Shown here piece by piece: positions 57,298 through 64,000 of a stretch of DNA of 64,000 nucleotides. The translations under genes and the position numbers were made by a program. The DNA lies in NCBI GenBank assembly GCA_001005265.1, contig CP011392.1, forward strand, positions 1,485,902 through 1,549,901, given 5' to 3'. The notes under the pieces were generated by a model. That model saw only the letters and a program-made list of their open reading frames with translations. It was not told where the DNA came from and made no database searches. Numbering within the stretch: the stretch's first letter is position 1; every line of letters starts with the position of its first letter. This DNA is from Dehalogenimonas sp. WBC-2. GTDB taxonomy: Bacteria; Chloroflexota; Dehalococcoidia; Dehalococcoidales; Dehalococcoidaceae.

Positions 57298-58014
57298 ATG
57301 TTTAAGACGATACGGGAAGATATCCGCAATGTTTTCGCCAAGGACCCTGCGGCACGGGGCACTTTGGAGGCCGTTTTCTGCTATCCCGGTCTGCACGCGC
57401 TGTGGAGTTACCGCATCTTTCACTGGTTATGGAAGATCAAATGGCATTTCCCGGCGCGTTTGCTGTCTCATATCACCCGCTTTTTGACCGGTATCGAGAT
57501 TCATCCCGGCGCTGCTATCGGCAAGCGATTCTTTATCGATCATGGTATGGGGGTGGTCATCGGTGAAACTGCGGTCATCGGCGACGATGTACTTCTTTAT
57601 AAGGGTGTGGTACTTGGAGGTACCAGCCTGTCGAAAGGCAAACGCCACCCTACCATCGCCAATAATGTTGTCATCGGAACGAATGCCACGGTCCTGGGTA
57701 ACATCACCCTGGGCGAAGGGGCGAAGGTAGGCGCGGGTTCTGTTGTGGTTAAGAACGTGCCGCCAGGGGCAACGATTGTTGGCATTCCAGGAAGAATTGT
57801 GGAGGAACACAAACCTCAAACCGTAACCGACCTGGAACATGGCAAACTGCCAGACCCGGTGGCCGAGGCGGTACGGTATATCCTGGCCGAACAGGCCAAG
57901 ATCGAAAAACGGTGCGAGGCTCTGGAAAAGCTAGGCGGGGTCATGGTGCCGAAAGCCGATTACAAAGACAAACTACAAGAATTGACCCGGGAATTCGATG
58001 AGGGCGAAATTTAG
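57298..58014 (+). CDS. cysE: Serine O-acetyltransferase
   Basis: A 238-residue CysE/EpsC-type enzyme that makes O-acetylserine for cysteine synthesis. The N-terminal helices are short. The left-handed beta-helix of hexapeptide repeats covers about residues 60-165 and contains [25 protein letters not shown] and the active-site DH pair. A C-terminal helical tail contains [12 protein letters not shown]. Cysteine supply fits the heavy Fe-S demand of the organism. Confidence 0.95.
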   Translation: MFKTIREDIRNVFAKDPAARGTLEAVFCYPGLHALWSYRIFHWLWKIKWHFPARLLSHITRFLTGIEIHPGAAIGKRFFIDHGMGVVIGETAVIGDDVLLYKGVVLGGTSLSKGKRHPTIANNVVIGTNATVLGNITLGEGAKVGAGSVVVKNVPPGATIVGIPGRIVEEHKPQTVTDLEHGKLPDPVAEAVRYILAEQAKIEKRCEALEKLGGVMVPKADYKDKLQELTREFDEGEI

Positions 58015-58073
58015 ATTTTAGCCTTCTGTGCCATCCGGTGCCACAAGATAACCGACGTTTCACAATAACGGTT

Positions 58074-58121
58074 TTGACACGTCATTTTTTATACCTTATA
58101 ATAGATGCTAATGATTAGCAT
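58074..58121 (+). promoter_or_regulatory. Consensus promoter with perfect Fur-box-like palindrome
   Basis: TTGACA (58074-58079) and TATAAT (58097-58102) have optimal 17-base spacing. The palindrome ATGCTAAT-G-ATTAGCAT (58105-58121) lies at the expected transcription start. Its position and TAATGATTA core are typical of Fur-family operators, implying autoregulation of the fur gene and control of the downstream Feo genes. Confidence 0.8.
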
Positions 58122-58153
58122 TTGCATTAAAATAACGCATCCGAGGAGGCGCT

Positions 58154-58561
58154 ATGTGCCCTCTTTGTAATACTGATTTAAAAGCTACCGGACAGCGGGC
58201 GGTCATCCTGGACATCATTCGGGCGGGCAAGGGACACCTTGACGCTGATGATATACACCGTCGCGCACAGAAAAAACTGCCGCGCTTATCGCTATCAACG
58301 GTATATCGGGCATTGCAGAAGTTCAAGTCAAGCGGCCTGGTAGAAGAGCGGCATCTGGATGAGAACCATCATCATTACGAGATATCCCGCAAAGAGGAGC
58401 ACCATCACCTGATTTGTAGCGGTTGCGGCAAGGTGGTCGAGTTCAAGCTGCCGCTGGCCCGGATAGTTGAAAACCTACCACAAACAGCGGGCTTCGACAT
58501 TACCGGCAGTGAGATACAGCTTACCGGGTTATGCCCGGACTGTAAGAAGAAAGCAGAATAA
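58154..58561 (+). CDS. fur: Fur-family metal regulator
   Basis: A 135-residue regulator. The winged helix has HLDADDIHRRAQ and LSLSTVYRALQKFKSSGLV. The metal-binding part includes HHHYEISRKEEHHHLICSGCGKVVEF and the second structural pair CPDC. The N-terminus has an extra CPLC pair, unusual for Fur. It could sense iron, zinc or peroxide; the feoB gene directly downstream favours iron. Start chosen by GAGGAGG upstream. Confidence 0.9.
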   Translation: MCPLCNTDLKATGQRAVILDIIRAGKGHLDADDIHRRAQKKLPRLSLSTVYRALQKFKSSGLVEERHLDENHHHYEISRKEEHHHLICSGCGKVVEFKLPLARIVENLPQTAGFDITGSEIQLTGLCPDCKKKAE

Positions 58562-58564
58562 TCC

Positions 58565-60622
58565 ATGTTCAAACGCCGTTACTCAAGTAAGTATATCGCT
58601 GACTCTCCCGACAGCAGTCCGAGTTGTCACCAACCGCGCCAGCAACACCGCCACCGCCATGGTCAAGTTCCCGATGAACAGGCGCTCAAGGTCGCCCTGG
58701 TCGGCAGCCCCAATGTGGGCAAGAGTTCTGTCTTTCACAGCCTGACCGGACATCGCGTTATCATTTCCAATTACCCCGGCACCACAGTGGATATCTTCCG
58801 CGGCCGAACTATTCTGGGCGGGCGGACGATGGAGGTTATCGACACTCCCGGGATGTACTCCCTGCACTCCATCACCGAAGAGGAACGAGTAGCCCGAGCT
58901 ATCCTACTCAAGGAAAGGCCGGATGTAGTATTGCACGTCATTGACGCCAAGAACCTCGACCGCATGCTGCCCATCACCTTCCAGCTCATTGAGGCGGGAC
59001 TGCCGATTATCGTGGTGCTCAATATGACCGATGAAGCCGAAGCCCATGGCATCACCATTGATACTGTAAAACTGTCGGCGGATCTGGGCGTGCCGGTGAT
59101 AGCTACTGCGGCCAACCTGGGCCGGGGTATCGTTGCGTTGAAAAAAGCTATCCTTGAATACCAGCCTGTATGCCTGGCCCTACCGATCTTTTACGATGAT
59201 ACTATTGAACAGGCAGTGACAGGATTATTACCCCTCTTAAAGGTCGGCACATCGGTCCAAGGACTTTTGCCGCGGGCAACAGCACTCCTGCTCCTGCGTC
59301 AAGATGAGCAGATCAGACAATCAATCCAAAAAGACGGGGGTGATATCAAGGCTATCGACCGTATCGTCGCCGATGCGCATTTGAAACTGTCCCAACCGCC
59401 GGCTTACGTACTGGCGGTGGCTCAACAATATGCTGCTAAAAAACTAACGGCGAAGACAATGTCCCAGAGCTCTGAGGATAAGCCAAAATTTAGCGAACGG
59501 CTGTCCCGCGCCATGATGCACCCTCTGAGCGGCGGAGTCATCCTGGCGGCGGTGCTGGGGGTGATGTACTACTTTGTCGGAGTCTTCGGCGCCGGAACGC
59601 TGGTCGGCTGGCTGGAAGAGGTCATCTTTGGTGAATACATCAACCCATGGGTGACCGGCACACTGCAAAATATCATCCCGGTAAAGGTCATATCTGACCT
59701 ATTCGTCGGCGACTACGGTATCATCACCCTGGGTATTACCTATGCCATCGGCATCATCCTGCCTATCGTCACTACCTTCTTTATCATTTTCTCCATCATC
59801 GAGGACTCCGGCTACCTGCCGCGGCTGGCCATGCTCATCGACCGGATGTTCAAATTCATCGGCCTGAACGGCCGGGCTGTTATCCCCATTGTCCTCGGTC
59901 TGGGTTGCGATACCATGGCCACCATTGTCACCCGCACCCAGGAAACCAAGCGTGAGCGCGTTATCACCACCCTCCTGCTGGCGCTAGCTATCCCCTGCTC
60001 CGCCCAACTGGGTGTTATTTTCGGCATCCTGTCTGTTTCAACAGGCATGTTACTGACATGGGTGGGAGTCATCGCCTTGGTGTTCGTACTGGTCGGCTGG
60101 CTGGCTTCCAAGATCATCACCGGTGAACGCGCCTGCTTCTATATGGAGATACCGCCGCTGAGACTGCCGCGGCTGTCCAACGTATTACAGAAGACCTATG
60201 CCCGCCTTGAATGGTACCTAAAGGAAGTTATCCCGTTCTTCGTGGTTGCCAGCGTGGTACTTTGGGCCGGCGACATCATCGGTCTGCTGGATGCTATGAT
60301 AAGCGGGCTGAGGCCTATCGTGGAATTCGTAGGCATTCCAGGCGACGCGTCGGTGGCTTTTGTCATTGGCTTCTTCCGGCGAGATTTCGGCGCGGCAGGG
60401 TTGTACGACCTGACAACTCAGGGACTGCTCTTCGGTAACGGGCTTCTGGTGTCGGCGGTGGTCATGACCCTGTTCGTGCCCTGCATCGCCCAATTCATGG
60501 TCATGATCAAAGAACGAGGCTGGAAGACCGCCGTAGCCATTGCCGGTTTTATCTTTCCTTTTGCTTTCCTGGTGGGTCTGGCACTTGACCGGATGTTAAA
60601 ACTACTGGGAGTTCAACTATGA
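58565..60622 (+). CDS. feoB: Ferrous iron transporter FeoB (intact, locus 2)
   Basis: A 685-residue transporter. After a His-rich N-terminal stretch (HQPRQQHRHRHG, about residues 22-33) comes the G domain with GSPNVGKSS, DTPGMYSL and NMTD. About eight or more membrane helices follow, with Gate motifs EDSGYLPRLAMLID and GLGCDTMATI. It imports Fe2+ using its GTPase. It starts four bases after fur, and its stop overlaps the next gene, so fur-feoB form an operon. It differs clearly from feoB-1. Confidence 0.94.
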   Translation: MFKRRYSSKYIADSPDSSPSCHQPRQQHRHRHGQVPDEQALKVALVGSPNVGKSSVFHSLTGHRVIISNYPGTTVDIFRGRTILGGRTMEVIDTPGMYSLHSITEEERVARAILLKERPDVVLHVIDAKNLDRMLPITFQLIEAGLPIIVVLNMTDEAEAHGITIDTVKLSADLGVPVIATAANLGRGIVALKKAILEYQPVCLALPIFYDDTIEQAVTGLLPLLKVGTSVQGLLPRATALLLLRQDEQIRQSIQKDGGDIKAIDRIVADAHLKLSQPPAYVLAVAQQYAAKKLTAKTMSQSSEDKPKFSERLSRAMMHPLSGGVILAAVLGVMYYFVGVFGAGTLVGWLEEVIFGEYINPWVTGTLQNIIPVKVISDLFVGDYGIITLGITYAIGIILPIVTTFFIIFSIIEDSGYLPRLAMLIDRMFKFIGLNGRAVIPIVLGLGCDTMATIVTRTQETKRERVITTLLLALAIPCSAQLGVIFGILSVSTGMLLTWVGVIALVFVLVGWLASKIITGERACFYMEIPPLRLPRLSNVLQKTYARLEWYLKEVIPFFVVASVVLWAGDIIGLLDAMISGLRPIVEFVGIPGDASVAFVIGFFRRDFGAAGLYDLTTQGLLFGNGLLVSAVVMTLFVPCIAQFMVMIKERGWKTAVAIAGFIFPFAFLVGLALDRMLKLLGVQL

Positions 60623-60813
60623 CCGAGACGAACGAGAAAACCAAGTGTCCGTTTTGTGGTTTCGAATTTGACCCTGGCGCAGGCACACGTTACTGTGTTT
60701 CCTGCCCTGTATCCCGCAATTGTCGCTTGGTACGCTGTCCCAACTGTGCCTATGAAACGCCGGCGGAACCGAAATTGCTGGCAGCAATCCGAAAATTGAG
60801 GAGAAAAACATGA
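60619..60813 (+). CDS. Small zinc-ribbon protein in the Feo operon
   Basis: A 64-residue protein with CPFCGFEF, CVSCPVSRNC and CPNCAYETP. It overlaps the feoB stop by four bases (ATGA) and the following regulator by four bases, so it is firmly in the operon. It is probably a metal-binding or Fe-S partner of the transporter, by position only. Confidence 0.85.
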   Translation: MTETNEKTKCPFCGFEFDPGAGTRYCVSCPVSRNCRLVRCPNCAYETPAEPKLLAAIRKLRRKT

Positions 60814-61454
60814 ATATTGACGAACCCGGCGAAGAGATCCTGGAAACGCTATGGATACAAACACAGGAAAGGAAAGTCGATACCAAGGCTGATGAATTCC
60901 AGGCTAAAAAGGCGCTGGCACAGCTAATAAGCGATGGCTTAATCATCAGCGGTGGCGACGGCAATCTATCACTGACCGATAAAGGCTTACCCGAAGCCCG
61001 CAGTGTGGTACGGCGTCATCGCCTGGCTGAACGTCTGCTGTATGATGTGCTGGGAACCCGCGACAAATTAATGCACGACAAAGCCTGCAAATTTGAACAT
61101 TTGCTGGACAAGGGGCTTGATGAAAACATTTGCATCCTCTTAGGACACCCCAAGGTCTGCCCGCACAATAAACCTATCCCGCCGGGTAAATGCTGTCAGG
61201 CAGCGGCGCAACAGCCTCAGAAACTGGTATCACCCCTTTCTCAATTGAGACCGGGGCAAAAGGGACAGGTAGCCTACATCTATGCCCAAGAATCAGATAA
61301 ACTCCAGAAATTGATGGCTATGGGCATCTTGCCGGGGGCGCCGGTGAAGCTGGTGCAGACCTTTCCGTCATACGTCTTTCAGGCAGGCAACAGCCAGTTT
61401 GCCATTGACCGGGAGATTGCCGATAGCATCTACGTGCGGCTAACCGAAGAATAG
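60810..61454 (+). CDS. DtxR-family regulator fused to a FeoA domain
   Basis: A 214-residue fusion. Residues 1-65 form a shortened winged helix (AKKALAQLISDGLIISGGDGNLSLTDKG). The metal-binding dimer domain has RRHRLAERLL and DKACKFEHLLD, where His, Cys, Glu and His are the usual ligands. Residues 150-214 are FeoA-like (LQKLMAMGILPGAPVKLV). A cysteine pair CCQ lies in the linker. It could sense iron and contact FeoB directly. It is the last gene of locus 2. Confidence 0.85.
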   Translation: MNIDEPGEEILETLWIQTQERKVDTKADEFQAKKALAQLISDGLIISGGDGNLSLTDKGLPEARSVVRRHRLAERLLYDVLGTRDKLMHDKACKFEHLLDKGLDENICILLGHPKVCPHNKPIPPGKCCQAAAQQPQKLVSPLSQLRPGQKGQVAYIYAQESDKLQKLMAMGILPGAPVKLVQTFPSYVFQAGNSQFAIDREIADSIYVRLTEE

Positions 61455-61461
61455 TCTACGA

Positions 61462-61490
61462 TTGCGCCTGGCACAAGCGACTGCTATAAT
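61462..61490 (+). promoter_or_regulatory. tRNA-Ala promoter
   Basis: TTGCGC (61462-61467) and TATAAT (61485-61490) are 17 bases apart and end 13 bases before the tRNA. Confidence 0.6.
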
Positions 61491-61503
61491 CTTAAGTCCG
61501 CAT

Positions 61504-61579
61504 GGGGCTGTAGCTCAGCTGGGAGAGCGCCTCCTTTGCAAGGAGGATGTCAGGGGTTCGAGTCCCCTCAGCTCCACCA
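61504..61579 (+). tRNA. tRNA-Ala (anticodon UGC)
   Basis: Acceptor GGGGCTG pairs with CAGCTCC, the anticodon stem CCTCC/GGAGG encloses TTTGCAA, the T-arm has GGTTCGAGTCC, and CCA is encoded. Confidence 0.96.
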
Positions 61580-61629
61580 TAGGTAACCATAGCAGAACAA
61601 ACGTACCGTCACCAACAAGATCAATCATA

Positions 61630-61986
61630 TCAATTTGTTGAACCTTTTTTACTGACTATATTATTCCATTCCTCTGAGGACATTGGTTTGTGGTGATACT
61701 GTATCCAAAAATCATGAGTTATGTTCTTTGCGTATACCAATTCGTATTTATTACCTTTTCGAGTAAAAAGGGCACGACAGTTATCACAACGATAGCCTGA
61801 GGTGGCCTCAGGCCTTTCCCACAAGACTTTAGTAATCGCTGGTCTGAGCCGAGAAACTCCGCATACCGGGCATACTCTTGCCCAAGGAGGCAACATTTCC
61901 ATGATAGCGCAACTCTTTCTCCAGGGTTTTGCAATCCCCTGTTGCTTCCTGTCTTTCCTGATGCGGCAAGATTCTATTATCAGCAA
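61630..61986 (-). CDS. Hypothetical zinc-ribbon-like protein
   Basis: A 118-residue frame with CPVCG near residue 39 and CDNC near 69, so a four-cysteine metal site is likely. The first 28 residues are basic and lack a clear start signal; an internal ATG at 61902 would begin MEMLPPWARVCPVCG. No ribosome-binding site is strong at either start. It lies next to tRNA-Ala and is AT-richer than its neighbours. It may be a small acquired gene, or not a gene at all. Confidence 0.45.
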   Translation of the reverse strand: MLIIESCRIRKDRKQQGIAKPWRKSCAIMEMLPPWARVCPVCGVSRLRPAITKVLWERPEATSGYRCDNCRALFTRKGNKYELVYAKNITHDFWIQYHHKPMSSEEWNNIVSKKGSTN

Positions 61987-62052
61987 TTTACATTGTCAAT
62001 GACAGATATCTAACGGGAATGGAGACATTAACCCTTTACTGACCAAATTTGT

Positions 62053-63918
62053 CTAAGTATCTTGTGTGTCATCACGTCTGGCTCTCGGGATTGAAAAACG
62101 CCGGAGTAACAAAAACCCCGTGCCTGCCAAAAATAGCGGGGCAATAGCCCCGATGAAAAAGAAGAACGGGGACGGCAGCGAGGTCCATATCGACCATATG
62201 ATAAAAGACCGGGGCGTAGATGCAATACTGGCATTTCCCGCCCCATCGGTAGCCGACACTCTCCAAAAATAAGGCCTACCATTTGCTGGCAACTTCTCAA
62301 ATACATCCATAACACAGGTTGGCGTATCGATTAATCTTTTTTCAATCAGAATGGAGGAAAAGGTTGGATCCTGTGATATTTGCAGCGTGTAAATCACCCC
62401 GGACGGGTCAGATAAGGCTTGCCATTCAAAAACAACCGGCTGTTTAATAGCCGTACCATCCAAAGGGGCAATAAGTACGGGTACCAGTGGCGGGGTGCAT
62501 TCCATGTAATAGGGAAACGTCCGAGTATTTACACCATCTGAAACTGTTATCACATGAACCCCTGCAGTTGAAGACCGCGCTTTAAACTTGATTGTGAACG
62601 CGCCGGTGTTGCTCGCCGTAGCCGACCCTACTGACGTCGCATCATATTTGGCAGTGACCGTTGCTCCGGGATTGAATCCCTTACCTTCAACGATGATTTC
62701 CTGTCCAACATAGCCGGGCAAAGTTACATCGGTAATCAGATTGATAGTAGCAGTCAGCGTCGAGGTAAAATAAGCAACCGATGAATTAGTGCCATCAGAG
62801 GCTATTACCGCGTGATTGCCCTCAAGAGCACCAGGCACGGTAAAGGTGGCGCTGAAAGTGCCATTCGCTGCAGAGGTTATCACTGCCGGAGTGGTGGTAA
62901 CTGCCTTGTCATCATAAGTAATTTGTATCAACTGAACTCCATTAAATCCGCTGCCTTTGATCGTAATAACCGTACCGGCAGTACCTGATACCGGCGTCAT
63001 CCTGATACTTGTACCCAGGATGAATGAAACTGCGGCAGAAGTATTTCTTGCGCTGTCAGAGGCTACTATATTATGGTAACCCCTTGAAAGCGCCGGAATG
63101 GTAATGCTGGTTGAGAAACATCCATCGGATAATACTGCGGCATTAAAGCCAGTTAAATTGACATTATCAATTTTAAAAGTGACGATACTGCCCGCTGCAA
63201 AACCGGCACCGGTAACCAACAGTTGGTCGCCTTCACTAAAGATTTTTATCGTATCCAGCGTTTCCGGTAGCGCAATACTCGACGTGACCGTGAAATTGGC
63301 AGGCGCCGAGGTGTTCCTTTTATCTGAAGCGACTATCGAATAGGCCCCCTGAGGATACTTGGGTACTGTTATATAACTGTTAAGACCACCGGATGCAGTA
63401 GAAATGAGTGAAGTAGTGTTGATGGGAGATGGGTTAATGCTACCGGGTGAACTGCCATAGGTGGCATTGTAGAAGAACAATTCCACAGACTCATTTGGCA
63501 AAAAACCGGCACCGCTAACGGAAAACATGTCACCCGGCCTTCCGCTTGAGGCTGTGATAAAGATCTGCGGCATGATATTCAATAGAGCGCTACTACTCTC
63601 ATGGGTCAGACTGCTGCTTATCTGGACGCTATGTTCACCGCCAGCAGCATCAGGTGGAATGATGATACTGGAAGAGAACTTTCCATTACTGGACACCAGT
63701 GTGTAATAAGTACCGATACCAGTGATACTGATGGAAATCATGTTGGGATTTGCCGATTGGTAATCCGCCGTGCCGGAAACAGTGATGGTATCTCCCGGGA
63801 AAGCTGAACCCGGCAGATTAAAGGTAAGCGTTGCGGCGCTTAAATAGGAAAAGGGCAACAACCAAAAAAGTCCTAATATGATTAGGATTCGGATAATCCA
63901 ACGGTTTGTGTTAGACAT
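62053..63918 (-). CDS. Cell-surface protein with tandem Ig-like (IPT/TIG-type) repeats
   Basis: A 621-residue protein with an N-terminal signal helix (IIRILIILGLFWLLPFSYLSAA). About five repeats of 85-95 residues each carry the pattern GF..G..V.......T..G.F...I.IP....G.H.I.ASD, for example GAGFAAGSIVTFKIDN, GSGFNGVQLIQITYDD and GKGFNPGATVTAKYDA. A fibronectin-like segment (about 485-575) precedes a membrane helix and an Arg-rich tail. It is presumably anchored at the membrane and exposed outside, with a structural or adhesive role. Confidence 0.85.
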   Translation of the reverse strand: MSNTNRWIIRILIILGLFWLLPFSYLSAATLTFNLPGSAFPGDTITVSGTADYQSANPNMISISITGIGTYYTLVSSNGKFSSSIIIPPDAAGGEHSVQISSSLTHESSSALLNIMPQIFITASSGRPGDMFSVSGAGFLPNESVELFFYNATYGSSPGSINPSPINTTSLISTASGGLNSYITVPKYPQGAYSIVASDKRNTSAPANFTVTSSIALPETLDTIKIFSEGDQLLVTGAGFAAGSIVTFKIDNVNLTGFNAAVLSDGCFSTSITIPALSRGYHNIVASDSARNTSAAVSFILGTSIRMTPVSGTAGTVITIKGSGFNGVQLIQITYDDKAVTTTPAVITSAANGTFSATFTVPGALEGNHAVIASDGTNSSVAYFTSTLTATINLITDVTLPGYVGQEIIVEGKGFNPGATVTAKYDATSVGSATASNTGAFTIKFKARSSTAGVHVITVSDGVNTRTFPYYMECTPPLVPVLIAPLDGTAIKQPVVFEWQALSDPSGVIYTLQISQDPTFSSILIEKRLIDTPTCVMDVFEKLPANGRPYFWRVSATDGAGNASIASTPRSFIIWSIWTSLPSPFFFFIGAIAPLFLAGTGFLLLRRFSIPRARRDDTQDT

Positions 63919-64000
63919 TTTATATCTTTTGGCTATCCGTTATTTCACTTTCAAAGGCTAAATATATTTGCGTCGCCGCTTGGACGAGTGTGTATTGAAA

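Overview
The window most likely comes from an obligately organohalide-respiring Dehalococcoidia (Chloroflexota), closest in style to Dehalogenimonas. The evidence is eight reductive dehalogenase catalytic genes (rdhA) with twin-arginine leaders and paired Fe-S motifs, only one of which has an rdhB anchor gene. A 23S-5S rRNA unit with no 16S beside it and a cobalamin-type (class II) ribonucleotide reductase fit the same group. The genus is inferred from gene content, not from an alignment.

Layout. 1-6.8 kb: housekeeping and stress genes (CvpA-like, zinc ribbon, LemA, M48 protease, DEAD-box helicase) and a MarR regulator next to a frameshifted DHA2-type drug exporter. 6.8-7.6 kb: a non-coding, repeat-rich stretch with a perfect 24-bp palindrome. 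7.7-16.5 kb: NhaA, tRNA-Arg followed by a small element bounded by a duplicated tRNA 3' end, serpin, a membrane glycosyltransferase, a K+ channel, and an oxygen-defence group (rubrerythrin, catalase, desulforedoxin domain). 16.8-20.2 kb: iron locus 1 (DtxR regulator, an iron-box-like site, two FeoA, a broken FeoB, a FeoC-like protein). 20.3-22 kb: tRNA-Ala, ferredoxin, coaD, rsmD.

22.5-32.1 kb is the first accessory block. It holds an orphan rdhA with two small partner genes, a truncated rdhA relic, class II nrdJ behind a large structured leader, an rdhAB pair divergent from a MerR regulator, and an atypical rdhA followed by a BASS-like transporter. 32.3-37.7 kb returns to core genes (zinc ribbon, RRM protein, radA, clpC). 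37.9-49.2 kb is the second accessory block: a B12-binding radical SAM protein with a PqqD-like C-terminus, then five co-oriented rdhA genes without any rdhB. The last two encode identical proteins.

49.5-54.1 kb has a c-type cytochrome lipoprotein, another lipoprotein and the 5S-23S rRNA genes on the minus strand. 54.3-61.6 kb has a decayed winged-helix gene, a methyltransferase, nadA, cutA, cysE, and iron locus 2 (Fur, an intact FeoB, a small zinc ribbon, a DtxR-FeoA fusion), followed by tRNA-Ala. The window ends in a surface protein built of Ig-like repeats.

How the parts fit: RdhA enzymes and NrdJ both need corrinoid, and RdhA needs much iron for two Fe-S clusters. Two Feo loci with separate iron regulators and corrinoid-related small genes in the same window are consistent with that demand. 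Several genes carry frameshifts (exporter, feoB-1, winged-helix gene), so either gene decay or draft-quality sequence should be kept in mind.
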